Notes: generated from the letters alone by a model not told the origin. A stretch of DNA of 64,000 nt from Brienomyrus brachyistius (GCF_023856365.1 NC_064551.1:64501-128500); one strand, 5' to 3'. Positions 48,101-56,882 are shown, numbered from the stretch's first letter. Numbers and translations are program-made.

Positions 48101-49295
48101 CGTGGACCACATACCTGGTTCTGGTTCTGGTCTGAGACAGATGGGCAGAATTACTGAACTATGTGAGGTGCCAACCCAGCAAAGCTTGCGAGACTAACAT
48201 GAAATAACTAATGGACTCATTTTTAGCAACTGACAGTTTCCCCAGTTTTTTCTTTTAATCCTACTTGAGTGTGTTGGGTGATTCTAAGCATCGTGCTTAA
48301 TCAACAGGACAGTTCCTCCTAGCAATATTGGAGCACACACTGAACACATTAACTTAATGAACATCTCATGATCCTCCTAGCAGATTCCTAGCCTAACACT
48401 CCCAGGAAAGTGGGAACGAAATGCAAATAGACTCATTTGCCGGTTTTTTAAGTACACCTGCATGGTAACAGGCACATGCAAACAGGCTGTTTCTACAAGA
48501 AGCGAAGTGTGTGTCTCTAACTCAATACAGCCCTGGCGGTTATAATTATAATTATAACTTCTGACTAAACATTAGAATGGCTAGGATGCATGGTCTGAGT
48601 GATTTTAAACGTGGTGTGATCGTTGGACGTTGCAGCATCTCAGAAACAGGCACTCTTGGGATTTTCGTGCCCTGTGGTGTTTAGAAATTTACAGGCAATG
48701 GCAAGATGGAAAAACAAAAACAGGCTTGTTGAAGCCAAGCAGCACACATGAGTATAAAAATAACTCTGCAGCAAAGTTTCTCTGAATGCAAAGTTTATTC
48801 ACTGTTAAAGTTGTTCTGGAAGCTTAAGCTGAGTGCGTCCCGGTACCGGCTGGGTGCGTCCCGGTACCGGCTGGGTGCGTCCCGGTACCGGCTGGGTGCG
48901 CCCGGTACTGGCTGAAAATGCGGCCACTGATTGTAAGCAAGGGTTTAAAGAACAAGAGTCTTGTTCCAGGAACTGACTTGTTTTCAAATTCTCGTTTTAT
49001 TTCTTGAAGTACCTTTACGATGTACTTTCTACAATAATTTTTTATTAATTGTTATTATTTTTTTCTTATTTATTGTTGAGTTGTGTATGCTGGTGTACCT
49101 CTGTTATTTCAGAATTGTTCTCTGCAGTGTACAGCTGTGCAGTTTGGGGGTAATTTTGACCCCATGTCTCTGTGTGTGATGCACCTGATGTTGTTCCAGG
49201 CCGTGGGCAGTGGGCCCCCAGCCCGGAACTATGAGGCCACAGCCTCCATCAGCTCTCTGCATAAGGCCAAAGACCCCCTAATCCCAATCGATTAA
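35580..49295 (+). CDS. FLVCR2: FLVCR2 major-facilitator transporter, coding span
   Basis: Ten coding exons total 1,509 bp (502 aa): 35,580-36,152; 39,501-39,642; 40,656-40,796; 43,043-43,110; 43,328-43,431; 44,165-44,275; 44,712-44,817; 45,888-45,999; 46,150-46,205; 49,200-49,295. Every junction is GT-AG and keeps the frame. The protein is a 12-helix MFS carrier of the plasma membrane. Residues 1-50 are cytosolic and end in RLYKRR. Helix 1 holds Trp70 in NAFQWIQYG and helix 7 holds Tyr293 in GCFYAVG, positions equivalent to substrate-contacting aromatics. DKKGLR (114-119) is the motif-A-like loop. FLVCR2 was first described as a heme importer and is now known as a choline carrier; human loss causes a brain vascular disorder. 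Synteny with BATF favours FLVCR2 over FLVCR1. Confidence 0.95.
36153..39500 (+). other. FLVCR2: FLVCR2 intron 1
   Basis: A 3.3-kb intron with no second gene seen. A fragment of the common fish repeat tail TACTTTGGATAAAGCTTCTG lies near 37,612. CA- and AT-type simple tracts lie near 37,570-37,670. Confidence 0.5.
39501..39642 (+). CDS. FLVCR2: FLVCR2 exon 2 (residues 192-239)
   Basis: Acceptor CTCCCCACAG; donor GCAT/GTAAGT, phase 1. It encodes [19 protein letters not shown] and helix 6. Confidence 0.95.
40146..40395 (+). repeat. Perfect or near-perfect 125-bp duplication in intron 2
   Basis: Two adjacent 125-bp copies begin GTGTTGCCTAAGTGTTCTCT at 40,146 and 40,271. Each contains GGCAG/CTGTAAGC, resembling an acceptor next to a weak donor. 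Confidence 0.93.
40656..40796 (+). CDS. FLVCR2: FLVCR2 exon 3 (residues 239-286)
   Basis: Acceptor TTGCTCAG at 40,655; donor TATG/GTGGGG, phase 1. It encodes the central loop [12 protein letters not shown] and the start of helix 7. The nearby CAG at 40,661-40,663 is rejected as acceptor because it would create an immediate stop. Confidence 0.93.
40797..41226 (+). other. FLVCR2: FLVCR2 intron 3 before LINE insertion
   Basis: Ordinary AT-rich intron sequence. No exon or repeat is recognised. Confidence 0.5.
41227..42408 (-). mobile_element. LINE insertion with inverted 5-prime part
   Basis: It is flanked by the perfect 14-bp direct repeat ATTATGAAATCCAT at 41,227-41,240 and 42,395-42,408. From 41,241 to about 41,567 the minus strand encodes the C-terminal end of LINE ORF2 ([19 protein letters not shown]) with its 3-prime tail at the left. 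From about 41,568 to 42,394 the plus strand encodes the upstream endonuclease domain: [44 protein letters not shown] and TDHHLVVGW. One frameshift lies near 41,812. The reverse transcriptase core is missing. It is a dead copy in FLVCR2 intron 3. Confidence 0.92.
43043..43110 (+). CDS. FLVCR2: FLVCR2 exon 4 (residues 286-308)
   Basis: Acceptor ATTTTCAG; donor CCT/GTAAGT, phase 0. It encodes [18 protein letters not shown], the substrate-site helix 7. Confidence 0.95.
43328..43431 (+). CDS. FLVCR2: FLVCR2 exon 5 (residues 309-343)
   Basis: Acceptor GTCCTTAG; donor ACAA/GTAAGG, phase 2. It encodes [18 protein letters not shown] and helix 8. Confidence 0.95.
44165..44275 (+). CDS. FLVCR2: FLVCR2 exon 6 (residues 343-380)
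   Basis: Acceptor GTGTCTCAG; donor CTGGG/GTGAGA, phase 2. It encodes helix 9 and the conserved [17 protein letters not shown]. Confidence 0.95.
44712..44817 (+). CDS. FLVCR2: FLVCR2 exon 7 (residues 380-415)
   Basis: Acceptor GAATCTGCAG; donor CAG/GTGATG, phase 0. It encodes [20 protein letters not shown], the most conserved block of the family. Confidence 0.96.
44992..45825. mobile_element. piggyBac-like non-autonomous element in intron 7
   Basis: TTAACCCTCTGGAGTCGACG at 44,992 and TTAACCGTCTGGGGGCAGGA (complement of the right end at 45,825) form short inverted ends flanked by TTAA, the piggyBac target. No transposase frame is seen in the 834 bp between. The ends have diverged, so the call is inferential. 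Confidence 0.55.
45888..45999 (+). CDS. FLVCR2: FLVCR2 exon 8 (residues 416-453)
   Basis: Acceptor TTTACACAG; donor ACCG/GTAGAA, phase 1. It encodes [18 protein letters not shown] and helix 12. Confidence 0.95.
46150..46205 (+). CDS. FLVCR2: FLVCR2 exon 9 (residues 453-471)
   Basis: Acceptor ATCCCTGCAG; donor GTT/GTAAGT, phase 0. It encodes the cytosolic [19 protein letters not shown]. Confidence 0.94.
46385..46880. repeat. 57-bp minisatellite, about 8.7 copies
   Basis: The unit contains GGCTCTCAGCCTCGCGACC, GGCCTGCAGAG, then CTGGCGGGGGCACAGACGGG. It lies 180 bp after exon 9 of FLVCR2. The period is a multiple of three and GC-rich, so frames are open on both strands without being genes. Confidence 0.96.
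46881..48560 (+). other. FLVCR2: FLVCR2 intron 9, middle
   Basis: No exon or gene recognised. A T run lies near 47,979-47,992. Confidence 0.45.
48566..48720 (+). pseudogene. Tc1-type transposase N-terminal fragment
   Basis: The frame [17 protein letters not shown], then [11 protein letters not shown], matches the helix-turn-helix of a second fish Tc1 family. It then breaks at a stop. It differs from the families at 2,345, 26,208 and 51,860. Confidence 0.75.
48823..48915. repeat. 21-bp tandem repeat, about 4 copies
   Basis: The unit GGCTGGGTGCGTCCCGGTACC carries the palindrome CCGGTACCGG. Confidence 0.9.
49200..49295 (+). CDS. FLVCR2: FLVCR2 exon 10 (residues 472-502, stop)
   Basis: The acceptor TGTTCCAG ends at 49,199 and the TAA is at 49,293. 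It encodes a short tail ending [14 protein letters not shown]. The tail shows little conservation with the mammalian end, as expected for this region. A possible donor AAG/GTAGGA lies 22 bp after the stop. Confidence 0.85.
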   Translation, partial: AVGSGPPARNYEATASISSLHKAKDPLIPID

Positions 49296-50863
49296 GCCCT
49301 AATACAGGCAGGCCAAGGTAGGACACTGCCGTCTTCTTTCTCCATCTGACGCGGCCTCTTAGAGCAGCACCACGACGACGAGGGCATTTCTGTCATAAGG
49401 CTTCATTCATTGCTGATGTGTACGGATCATTCCATTCCATTCAATTCAGCAAATGGCCTTTGCATCACCATTGTTGATTCTGATGAAAGGCAGCATGTGG
49501 ATTACAAATACCTTCCAGATTTAATGTCCATTTAAAAAATCCTCTGAGATTTAGTCCCTTCTGAGCTGAAGCTCACCTCCCAAACTGGTCAAAGTAAAAT
49601 TACAGCTCCATAAGACAACAATGATTTATCATTTTTGGCTACCTGTGGTGTACAGCAGACACTGTATCTCAAAGGGAAAACTTAAAAAATAAACATTTCT
49701 CAGCTTTGGATTTTGATTTCATCAAAAGTGATGGTGCAAAAAATATTTTGGAAATTTACTGGATTAAAATGGAATGACCTACAACCTAAAGATGTCATTT
49801 CTGTGTTCTTTTTTTAATTTTTTTTACTAATTTACAGGACTTTATCTAAAACACTAATTAAATAATTATTAACATTACTGACCTGCTCTCACATCTAACT
49901 CACTGGGTTTGTGATTCATTTTGATTTTCTGGACTGGTTGTATGTCCCCCATGGTTATTTAAAAGATGGCAGTTTAATCTGAAATGTGTTTAGATTAATG
50001 TGCATTTGGCATTCCATATCGAACTAGTAAATAGCAAAGTGCTGCTAGCGGTGAGGGTTTCTCGCTAAGGGGAGGCTCACAGTATGGTGACGACATCATT
50101 AGACCTTGCAAAGTGCTGCTAAATGACACACAACAGCCGCTTCTCTATCTGGAAATGATCCTATTATTTCCATTTGAAGCGGGCTGCACACACCCCAGAG
50201 GCTGATTGAACATCGCTGGCAGTACATGCCAGTTAGCTAAAATACTGTATTTGTGGTGAGTGTCATCTCTTGGATGTCAGCTGTGGTGGGACGGATTTTG
50301 AAATAGTTGGTGCAGAAAATTGTATTGAGCAATTTTAAACCAATTTTGGCAAACCAATTTAAGTGCTTGAATATACTTCTTAAAGTTTTGAAATTTAAAA
50401 TGAATATGACGGAATCACTGGTTTCTTCAGCTATGTGGGCATGCCACTGTCCTGCTTTTCTTGCATGGGAATTGTTGCATCTTCTCTGAAGGTGCATGGA
50501 AAATGCACTGAACAAATTTCTCAGCTGTGGGCTGATTGGTTAATTTCTTAGGGCTGTTCTTTCATGGCTATTCCTGGAACTGAGTAACTAGTGCTTTCCT
50601 CCAAACCTTTGGTCATTTGATGAAATGTACAGATCATGGAGGAAACCATGGGCAGATAACAGCACATAATGGAAAAGGTGTGCGATCAGAGTTTGCTCGT
50701 CTCTCCTGAGCTGACATTGGTGTGAAATGTGGGAGGGGATGGGCCCGTTTCTGAGCGTATGTCAGGGAACTAGGGGAAAGTGTAGATTTTTTTTTTAAAT
50801 TTAAATGCATATATTTTGCGAGTAGAAATAATAGTGAATAATGTCTTCTGTTTTTATGAACAG
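49296..50863 (+). other. FLVCR2: FLVCR2 3-prime UTR or downstream
   Basis: Non-coding sequence after the stop, with poly(A) signal candidates at 49,688 and, farther on, 51,507. No further gene is evident. Confidence 0.5.
49688..49693 (+). terminator. FLVCR2: FLVCR2 proximal poly(A) signal AATAAA
   Basis: AATAAA lies about 390 bp after the stop, followed by T-rich sequence. Confidence 0.5.
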
Positions 50864-50926
50864 ATCCTGTCAAATGATTTGGAGATCACCGTCCCCATCG
50901 CTGATCAAAATGAAACCAAGATGTAG
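50864..50926 (+). CDS. FLVCR2: Possible alternative last exon of FLVCR2
   Basis: After the acceptor-like CTTCTGTTTTTATGAACAG there is a 20-codon frame, ILSNDLEITVPIADQNETKM, ending at TAG. It starts in phase 0, so exon 9 could splice directly to it in frame and bypass exon 10. Evidence is limited to acceptor, phase and stop. It may be chance. Confidence 0.25.
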   Translation: MLSNDLEITVPIADQNETKM

Positions 50927-50940
50927 CTCTGAATGCTAGC

Positions 50941-51002
50941 ATGTGTGTGCGCGCACACACGCACGCGCACGCACGCGCACACACACGCGCACACACACGC
51001 AC
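50941..51002. repeat. CA/CG alternating tract
   Basis: A mixed (CA)n/(CG)n purine-pyrimidine tract, a Z-DNA-prone sequence. Confidence 0.9.
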
Positions 51003-51221
51003 CCCAAATCTCAGTAAAAATACCTACAGTATAGACACCAACAGAAACTGTCCTCAGTGCATTCCAGCAGACACAGATGTACATCAACATCTCTGAGAGA
51101 ACTCATTCGCCCAGTATCATGGTCAAGTTTGTCTAAGAAACACACAGCTCCTGAGAGACGGCTAGGATGGAGAATGTGTTCAAAAGTATCTAGTGATTTT
51201 GTCTAAGTGTATTTACTATTA

Positions 51222-51350
51222 ATGTGGACCCAGACCGTCCACATTTTTGCTCCCTCCCAGCTCCCAGCACTTGATTGTTTGTTTGGTTCAGGTTTGTGCC
51301 CCGTGGGGAGGGAGCAAAAATGTGTGGGTCTGGGGGTCCCCAAGGACCAA
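51222..51350. mobile_element. Long hairpin, likely hAT-type MITE remnant
   Basis: The left arm at about 51,225-51,270 includes CCACATTTTTGCTCCCTCCC. The right arm at about 51,298-51,347 is its complement (GGGAGGGAGCAAAAATGTGT), around a loop of about 27 nt. The arms continue through a CCCAGACC against GGTCTGGG pairing. The ends resemble a fish hAT MITE known to me by its terminal sequence. A second terminal piece of the same kind lies at 51,806. Confidence 0.6.
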
Positions 51351-51506
51351 TGTTGTTTCTTTTTGACTGTTTTGTACTAAATTCATTTCATTTATTGGTA
51401 CTTTAAATGTTTACAAAGTAATGCTTACAGTATATTGTGAGAGCTGTAAAATGTTAACTCTGGATACAGGAATTTTATGTTTTAAGCAGAAGACTCATCT
51501 GGTGGA

Positions 51507-51512
51507 AATAAA
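51507..51512 (+). terminator. FLVCR2: Distal poly(A) signal AATAAA
   Basis: AATAAA is followed by GTGGCTTTG and a T-rich stretch, a good GU-rich element. It could serve a longer FLVCR2 transcript that includes the 50,864 exon. Confidence 0.35.
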
Positions 51513-51709
51513 GGGGAGTGGCTTTGCTACACAAACCTATGGTGTTTTTTTTTTTTTTTACAGCTCTCAAAACAATTAGACATGAGTATGCAGATTGTAA
51601 ACAGCATGCCACAATTATGTACTGAATTACATACAACATTTATACATTGAAAATCAGTTTAAATAAAATATATTACAACCACTACAAAATATGGATGTGT
51701 GTGTATGTG

Positions 51710-51780
<71 letters not shown>

Positions 51781-51801
51781 CTGTGTGTGTGTGTGTGTAT
51801 A
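51710..51801. repeat. (TG)n/(TA)n microsatellite
   Basis: TA repeats pass into about 30 TG units with TATG interruptions. Confidence 0.95.
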
Positions 51802-51805
51802 TATC

Positions 51806-51837
51806 AATGTTTCCCAAACCAGTCCACGGGGAACAGT
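51806..51837. mobile_element. hAT-like terminal fragment
   Basis: CAATGTTTCCCAAACCAGTC resembles the end CAGTGTTTCCCAAACC of a fish hAT MITE. The rest of that element is missing here. Confidence 0.3.
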
Positions 51838-51859
51838 CATTGACGAAAAAGTTAAGCAC

Positions 51860-52985
51860 CCAGACAGAGTGCTGGAAATGAAATGAATCTGCACGTGGTG
51901 AAAGGTCGTGTGACTATCGCAATGATAATATCAGATCAAACGGACAGAGTATGGGCACACTGCTGGTCTCATATGAGTAGGGTGTGGCACCTCCCAGAGC
52001 CTGGATGTATGCGGCGATATGGCGTACAGCTGTTGTATCCTCTCCTGTGGCAAGTCGGCCTGCAGCTGTTGTAACTGGCCCTCGAAATCGTGCAGATTGG
52101 CACTGGGTCTGAGTTGACATCTGAGCTGATCCCTCACATGTTCGATTGGGGAAAGATCAAGGGACCTGGCTGGCCACAGGAAGACCTCATCCTGATGCAA
52201 GCAGTCCATAGACACATGTCGTGTGTAGACAGGTGTTGTCTTGTTGAAAGACTGTGGCAGGGTGCTGTCTCAGGAGAGGTAAGACATACGGACATAGTAT
52301 GTCACTGACGTAGCGCTGTACAGTCAGGGTCCCCCGAATCACTACCAAAGATGACATACCCTATGGCTCCCCACACCATGATGTCATACCCTATGGCTCC
52401 CCACACCATGATGTCATACCCTATGGCTCCCCACACCATGACGTCATACCCTATGGCTCCCCTCACCATGACGTCATACCCTATGGCTCCCCACACCATG
52501 ATGTCATACCCTATGGCTCCCCACACCATGACGTCATACCCTATGGCTCCCCACACCATGACGTCATACCCTATGGCTCCCCACACCATGACGTCATACC
52601 CTATGGCTCCCCACACCATGACGTCATACCCTATGGCTCCCCACACCACGACGTCATACCCTATGGCTCCCCACACCATGATGTCATACCCTATGGCTCC
52701 CCACACCATAACACCAGGAGTAATGCCAGCGTGTTTCTCCACAACATTGGTAGGATTGGTCCTCTCCCCTTGGTGCCACCATACACACACACAATGGTCA
52801 TCCATGGTAATGCAGAGCCGGGATTCCCCGCTGAACACGGTCATCAGTCCGTGCCTCTCGGTTATGGCACCACTCCAAACCTGACACAGCCGTCTCTGCA
52901 CTGGAACTAACAGCAGCCTACACTTGGGATGGTGGACCTGTAGTCTGGCTGATGCCAGTAGTCAAGACACAGCGACAAAGTATTT
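51860..52985 (-). pseudogene. Tc1/mariner transposase with expanded internal repeat
   Basis: The minus strand encodes, in order, an upstream domain (CQVWSGAITERHGL), GITPGVMVWGAIGYD, a 12-fold repeat of about ten residues (VMVWGAIGYD), then TALTVQRYVSDIL in a second frame, FQQD, and the DDE end LDLSPIEHVRDQL. This is the DDE half of a Tc1-type transposase. The N-terminal DNA-binding part is absent. Frame breaks make it inactive. Confidence 0.85.
52349..52708. repeat. 30-bp minisatellite, 12 copies, with CRE octamers
   Basis: The unit is ACCCTATGGCTCCCCACACC followed by ATGACGTCAT or ATGATGTCAT, every 30 bp. Perfect TGACGTCA occurs at 52,439, 52,469, 52,529, 52,559, 52,589 and 52,619. The others read TGATGTCA or CGACGTCA. 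Confidence 0.97.
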
Positions 52986-53035
52986 AAATGTATGTGAAAT
53001 ATTGTAGACATATATCTGATGTATATTTAAATATA

Positions 53036-53100
53036 CAGTGGAAACCGCTTACAGTTATCACATCTGGGTACAGTTGTTCACTTTAAGCGGATAATCATTA
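53036..53100 (+). mobile_element. Possible pogo/Tigger-like terminus
   Basis: TACAGTGGAAACCGCTTACA resembles a pogo-type end (TA then CAGTGGAA). The opposite end was not found. Confidence 0.3.
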
Positions 53101-53214
53101 TAACTGATTTTGTTTATGTCTCAGGCAGATTACCATCTAATTGACATTTGTATATTTATTAAATGAATATAAGGTGATAAAACAGATAACGTCACTACTG
53201 AATTTTGACTCTTT

Positions 53215-53388
53215 CAAAATACAGTACAGCTATTTCCAGCCGTGGCGCGACTCCGGTCACAAGCACCACCAGCAGAAGCAGTGGGCGGAGGCTGCTCTGT
53301 TGGAGCGGGAAGAGGCGTGCCGGAGCTGGGGGGCCCAGCTCGCAGCAGAGCTTGACGAGCAGCGGGAGCGGGGCCATCGAGACTAAAT
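53215..53388 (+). other. GC-rich open stretch coding a charged coiled coil
   Basis: The frame contains WAEAALLEREEACRSWGAQL and AAELDEQRERGHRD. It is alanine- and glutamate-rich and would be helical. It is GC-rich between AT-rich flanks. No start with good context and no splice partner is found. It may be a captured exon fragment or a piece of a mobile element. I do not recognise it. Confidence 0.3.
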
Positions 53389-53705
53389 CAGACTGAGGCG
53401 GTGCTGCTCAGCCATGAGGAGGCGTGTCGCTGCGTAGAACCCGGTGTAATGCATGTATTGTAGCGCCGGGGAAAACTATAGAGCAGCGCAGCGGCATGCT
53501 GGACTGATACCAGATGTAAATAATGTAAATCGCTGTGTGTATTTGTCATGTATTATGCCGTTATTGTGTGTACAAGTATGTCGAGTGTAGTGTTTCATGT
53601 TATCTGTCGTAAATAACGTGTGTGCGTGTGCCCACTGTGTGGCGTGTAAGTCGCCAGGGCGGCCAACACTGAGTTCTAAGTGTAACTGGTGTTTACAATT
53701 TAGAA

Positions 53706-53757
53706 AAATGAAAGTCGCTCTGGATAAGACGCTCTGCTAAATGCTGTAAATGTAAAT
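53706..53757 (+). repeat. Common fish repeat tail
   Basis: AAAGTCGCTCTGGATAAGAC then TCTGCTAAATGCTGTAAATG is a stretch found at the ends of many fish interspersed repeats. A weaker relative is near 37,612. Confidence 0.55.
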
Positions 53758-54054
53758 GCATTAATGAATAGCGTGAATAAATTAAACTGCAACTGAAATG
53801 AAGTTAAACTGAAGAGCGCTCAATTGCAGTAACATACAATAACGTTTAATCTGTGCCTTAGGCAGTTACGATGAATGACATTTTTTTATGTTCGACAAAC
53901 AATCCTGACACAACTCTCATTTATAGGGTTCTAAATATTACGATATTTATAAAACAAGAAGTTGAACCAAAATAGAAATAGTTATGTCTACCTTTACTGG
54001 AAAGACAAGCAAATACATTCTGGTTAACTCGCCAAAAAATCTACTGGTACACTT

Positions 54055-54361
54055 GCAATTTAACTTTATCCATCCATCCATCCATCCATTTTCTAAACCG
54101 CTTATCCTTCTGGGTCGCGGGGGGTCCGGAGCCTATCCCGGAAGTTACGGTCACGAGGTGGGAAACAATCCTGGATGGGGGGCCAGCCCATCGCAGGGCA
54201 CACTCATACACCGTTCACTCACACATGCACTCCTACGTACAATTTAGTCATTCCAATTAGCCTCAGCATGTCTTTTGACTGTGGGGGGAAAACCCTCAAC
54301 GACATGGGGAGAACATGCAAACTCCGCACACATGTAACCCAGGCGAAGCAATTAAACTTTA
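54055..54361 (-). mobile_element. 5-prime truncated SINE with target duplication
   Basis: A minus-strand copy with its (TGGA)n tail at the left. Direct repeats GCAATTTAACTTTA (54,055-54,068) and GCAATTAAACTTTA (54,348-54,361) differ at one base. The tRNA head is missing. Confidence 0.88.
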
Positions 54362-54954
54362 TTTCACATTTTATTAAAATAGAATTTCATAGAATATTTT
54401 TTAACGATAACCATGACCTAAATGTACATAGTAGCAGCAGCAATACAATCCAGACCCTATGGGATTTCGTAGTTTTTTATTGATTATTGCGGCCAAAAAC
54501 CCTTCATTTGCAGCAGTTTTTTCTCACAATTTGTAATGCAGCTTTCGCGTAGAATTTTCATAAATTGGAAAAATTGCGGTTGCATTTTTAAACTACTTTA
54601 ATGTAATTACTTTGTATATTTCATTTTATATAGTACGAAACAGCGGAGTTGTGAAAAATGACATCTTTCAGACACTAGATGGCAGTGTGACCCCATAATC
54701 CATGTCATTGGTGACATTATGAGCTACTACACATCTTATAAACTATACTTGAAACTGTACTTGGATGAATAGTTCAATTTTTCTTCTGCTATTACTGGTT
54801 TGTTTCCTTAAATTAAAGACTCATCTCACATTAACATTAGTGACACATGCATCATTATAGGAGACTGACCAATCAGCACACAGCAAAATCTCAGCGCTAA
54901 AATGAAATCCATGTCTTTTTAATTGAAATAGCAGTTTACAAACCCTGTCCTATC
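54362..54954. other. Intergenic
   Basis: No gene. A CTCF-like motif ACACTAGATGGCAG lies at 54,672-54,685. Confidence 0.4.
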
Positions 54955-55560
54955 TCACAGTGCCCAGCTCACCAAGGTGGGTGGTGTATCAGATACTGAT
55001 CTAGCAGCAGAGAAGCTACAACGGGATCTTGATTTAATTAGCGACTGGGCTGATACCAGGCAGATAAAATTTAATATAGACAAATGTAAGGTAATGCATG
55101 CAGGGAGCAGAAATATGAAAAGTACATATATTTAATAGGTTCCACTGAAATAAAGGTAGCTGATTATGAGAAAGACCTCGGTGTGTATGTTAATGCTTCC
55201 ATGTCCCACTCTCACCAGTGTGGGGAAGCAATTAAAAAGACCAATAGGATGTTAGGTTGCATCTCTAGGTGTGTGGAGCTTAAGTCAAGGGAGGTAATGC
55301 TACAATTATATAATTCTTTGGTTTAACCCCACCTAGAATATTATGTGCAGGTTTGGTCACCATACCTTAAAAGGGACCTTGGAAAAGGTGCAATGTAGGG
55401 CTACGAGAATGATTCCTGGTCTTAGACAGAATGTATTATGAAGAGAGGTTAGCTGAGCTGAATCTGTTCAGCCACACGCAAAGGAGACTAAGGGGGAACA
55501 TGATCCAGGTATATAAGATTCTAACAGGTCTGGATGCTGTTCAGCCAAATGACTACTTCA
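54955..55560 (+). pseudogene. Decayed CR1/Rex1-like LINE, RT C-terminal part
   Basis: In broken frames it reads DLDLISDWADTRQIKFNIDK, EKDLGVYVNASMSHSHQCG, PHLEYYVQVWSPYLKRDL and RRLRGNMIQVYKILTGLD. This is the C-terminal reverse transcriptase region of fish LINEs. Several stops are present. It is unrelated to the family at 21,130 and 41,227. Confidence 0.85.
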
Positions 55561-55672
55561 ATATTCAATGTATTTGTGCTTCTGTAGTTTTTAGGTTACA
55601 CAGTTTCTGCAGTTACATAGCACATACATAACACATTCATAGCATATATAACACATACATAACACATGCATA

Positions 55673-56332
55673 TGTAACAGTGGACGTTTTGTTATTTCTA
55701 CTTGCACTCGTGTGTGAATCAGCTTTTCGCATATACTAATGGAATAGTGCTTAAATACTGACCTCTAGTGGTATCATACATAGAACTGCTTGGCTCTCCC
55801 ACAGTTTTGGACATTAAGCCAACGGTAAGTCCTATGTTAACCGCGCTCCGATGTAATTAATAATTCATACTTCAGTGAACGTTCGAAATCAACACTGATT
55901 GATAGGGATTACATCTCCCTCTTTGTAGATGATGTTAGTGTACTTTGTATTGTTGTTTATGCAGTTTTGAGTGGATTTTTGTCGAAGTTTTGAAACCACA
56001 CGTGTGGATAGCTAATATTCCGTTTCTCCCCATATTAGTATTGCCTATGTATCTCAAACAGTGCTGCCCAGCGGAATCCCAACTTTGTGTTGTTTGTGCC
56101 AGGTACATATCATGCACTTTCTTATGTTCATTTTGTATTTTATTTTATTCATAAAAATGTCGCAGTTTTGGAGATTTAGCCAACGCATTGCCTAAGTATC
56201 TCAAGCTGTGCAGCCCCGCGGAATCCCAACTCTGTGTTGTTTGTGCCAGGTGAATAAAATCGCTGCATCGTCTCACGTCCCCTCGTTCTTTGAGTGAAAA
56301 CCACAACGCAGACACATGAAGGGTTACACCTA
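55673..56332 (+). mobile_element. Candidate solo LTR
   Basis: It begins TGTAAC (55,673) and has GTTACA ending at 56,328. The polyadenylation signal AATAAA is near 56,253. It sits inside a simple array of CATACATAACACA-like units. GCATA precedes it and recurs at 56,333, which would be a 5-bp target duplication if four extra bases belong to the element. An internal segment of about 65 bp is duplicated (56,039 and 56,189). No gag or pol is seen. Confidence 0.4.
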
Positions 56333-56522
56333 GCATATATAGCACATACATAACACACGCGTAACATATATAGCACATACATAACATGCACGAAACACAT
56401 CCCCATTCCCTTTTGTAGTAGAATACATGTGATGTAACTTTCAGCTATAAGTGAAGGCTTCTGATTTATAATACCACCCTTTTTCCACCTCAATGTCCCT
56501 AATTTAACTTTAATGTCAGAAG

Positions 56523-56882
56523 TCCTGATAGGGTTTCTGTAGGCCGCTTTTAAATATGTCTCTGTTTCATGTTCCTCTAAAAGCATTCACTGCACATCCC
56601 CATGTAAGTTTGTCCTGATAGTGCTTCTGTAGGCCGCGTTTAAATATGTCTCTGTTTCATGTTCCTCTAAAAGCATTCACTGCACATCCCCATGTAAGTT
56701 TGTCCTGATAGTGCTTCTGTAGGCCGCGTTTAAATATGTCTCTGCTTTTAGAGGAACATGAAACATTCACTGCACATCCCCATGTAAGTTTGTCCTGATA
56801 GTGCTTCTGTAGGCCGCTTTTAAATATGTCTCTGTTTCATGTTCCTCTAAAAGCATTCACTGCACATCCCCATGTAAGTTTT
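56523..56882. repeat. 90-bp tandem repeat, 4 copies, one with inverted segment
   Basis: Copies start at 56,523, 56,613, 56,703 and 56,793. The third copy carries 21 bp (56,744-56,764) in opposite orientation relative to the other three. Confidence 0.96.
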
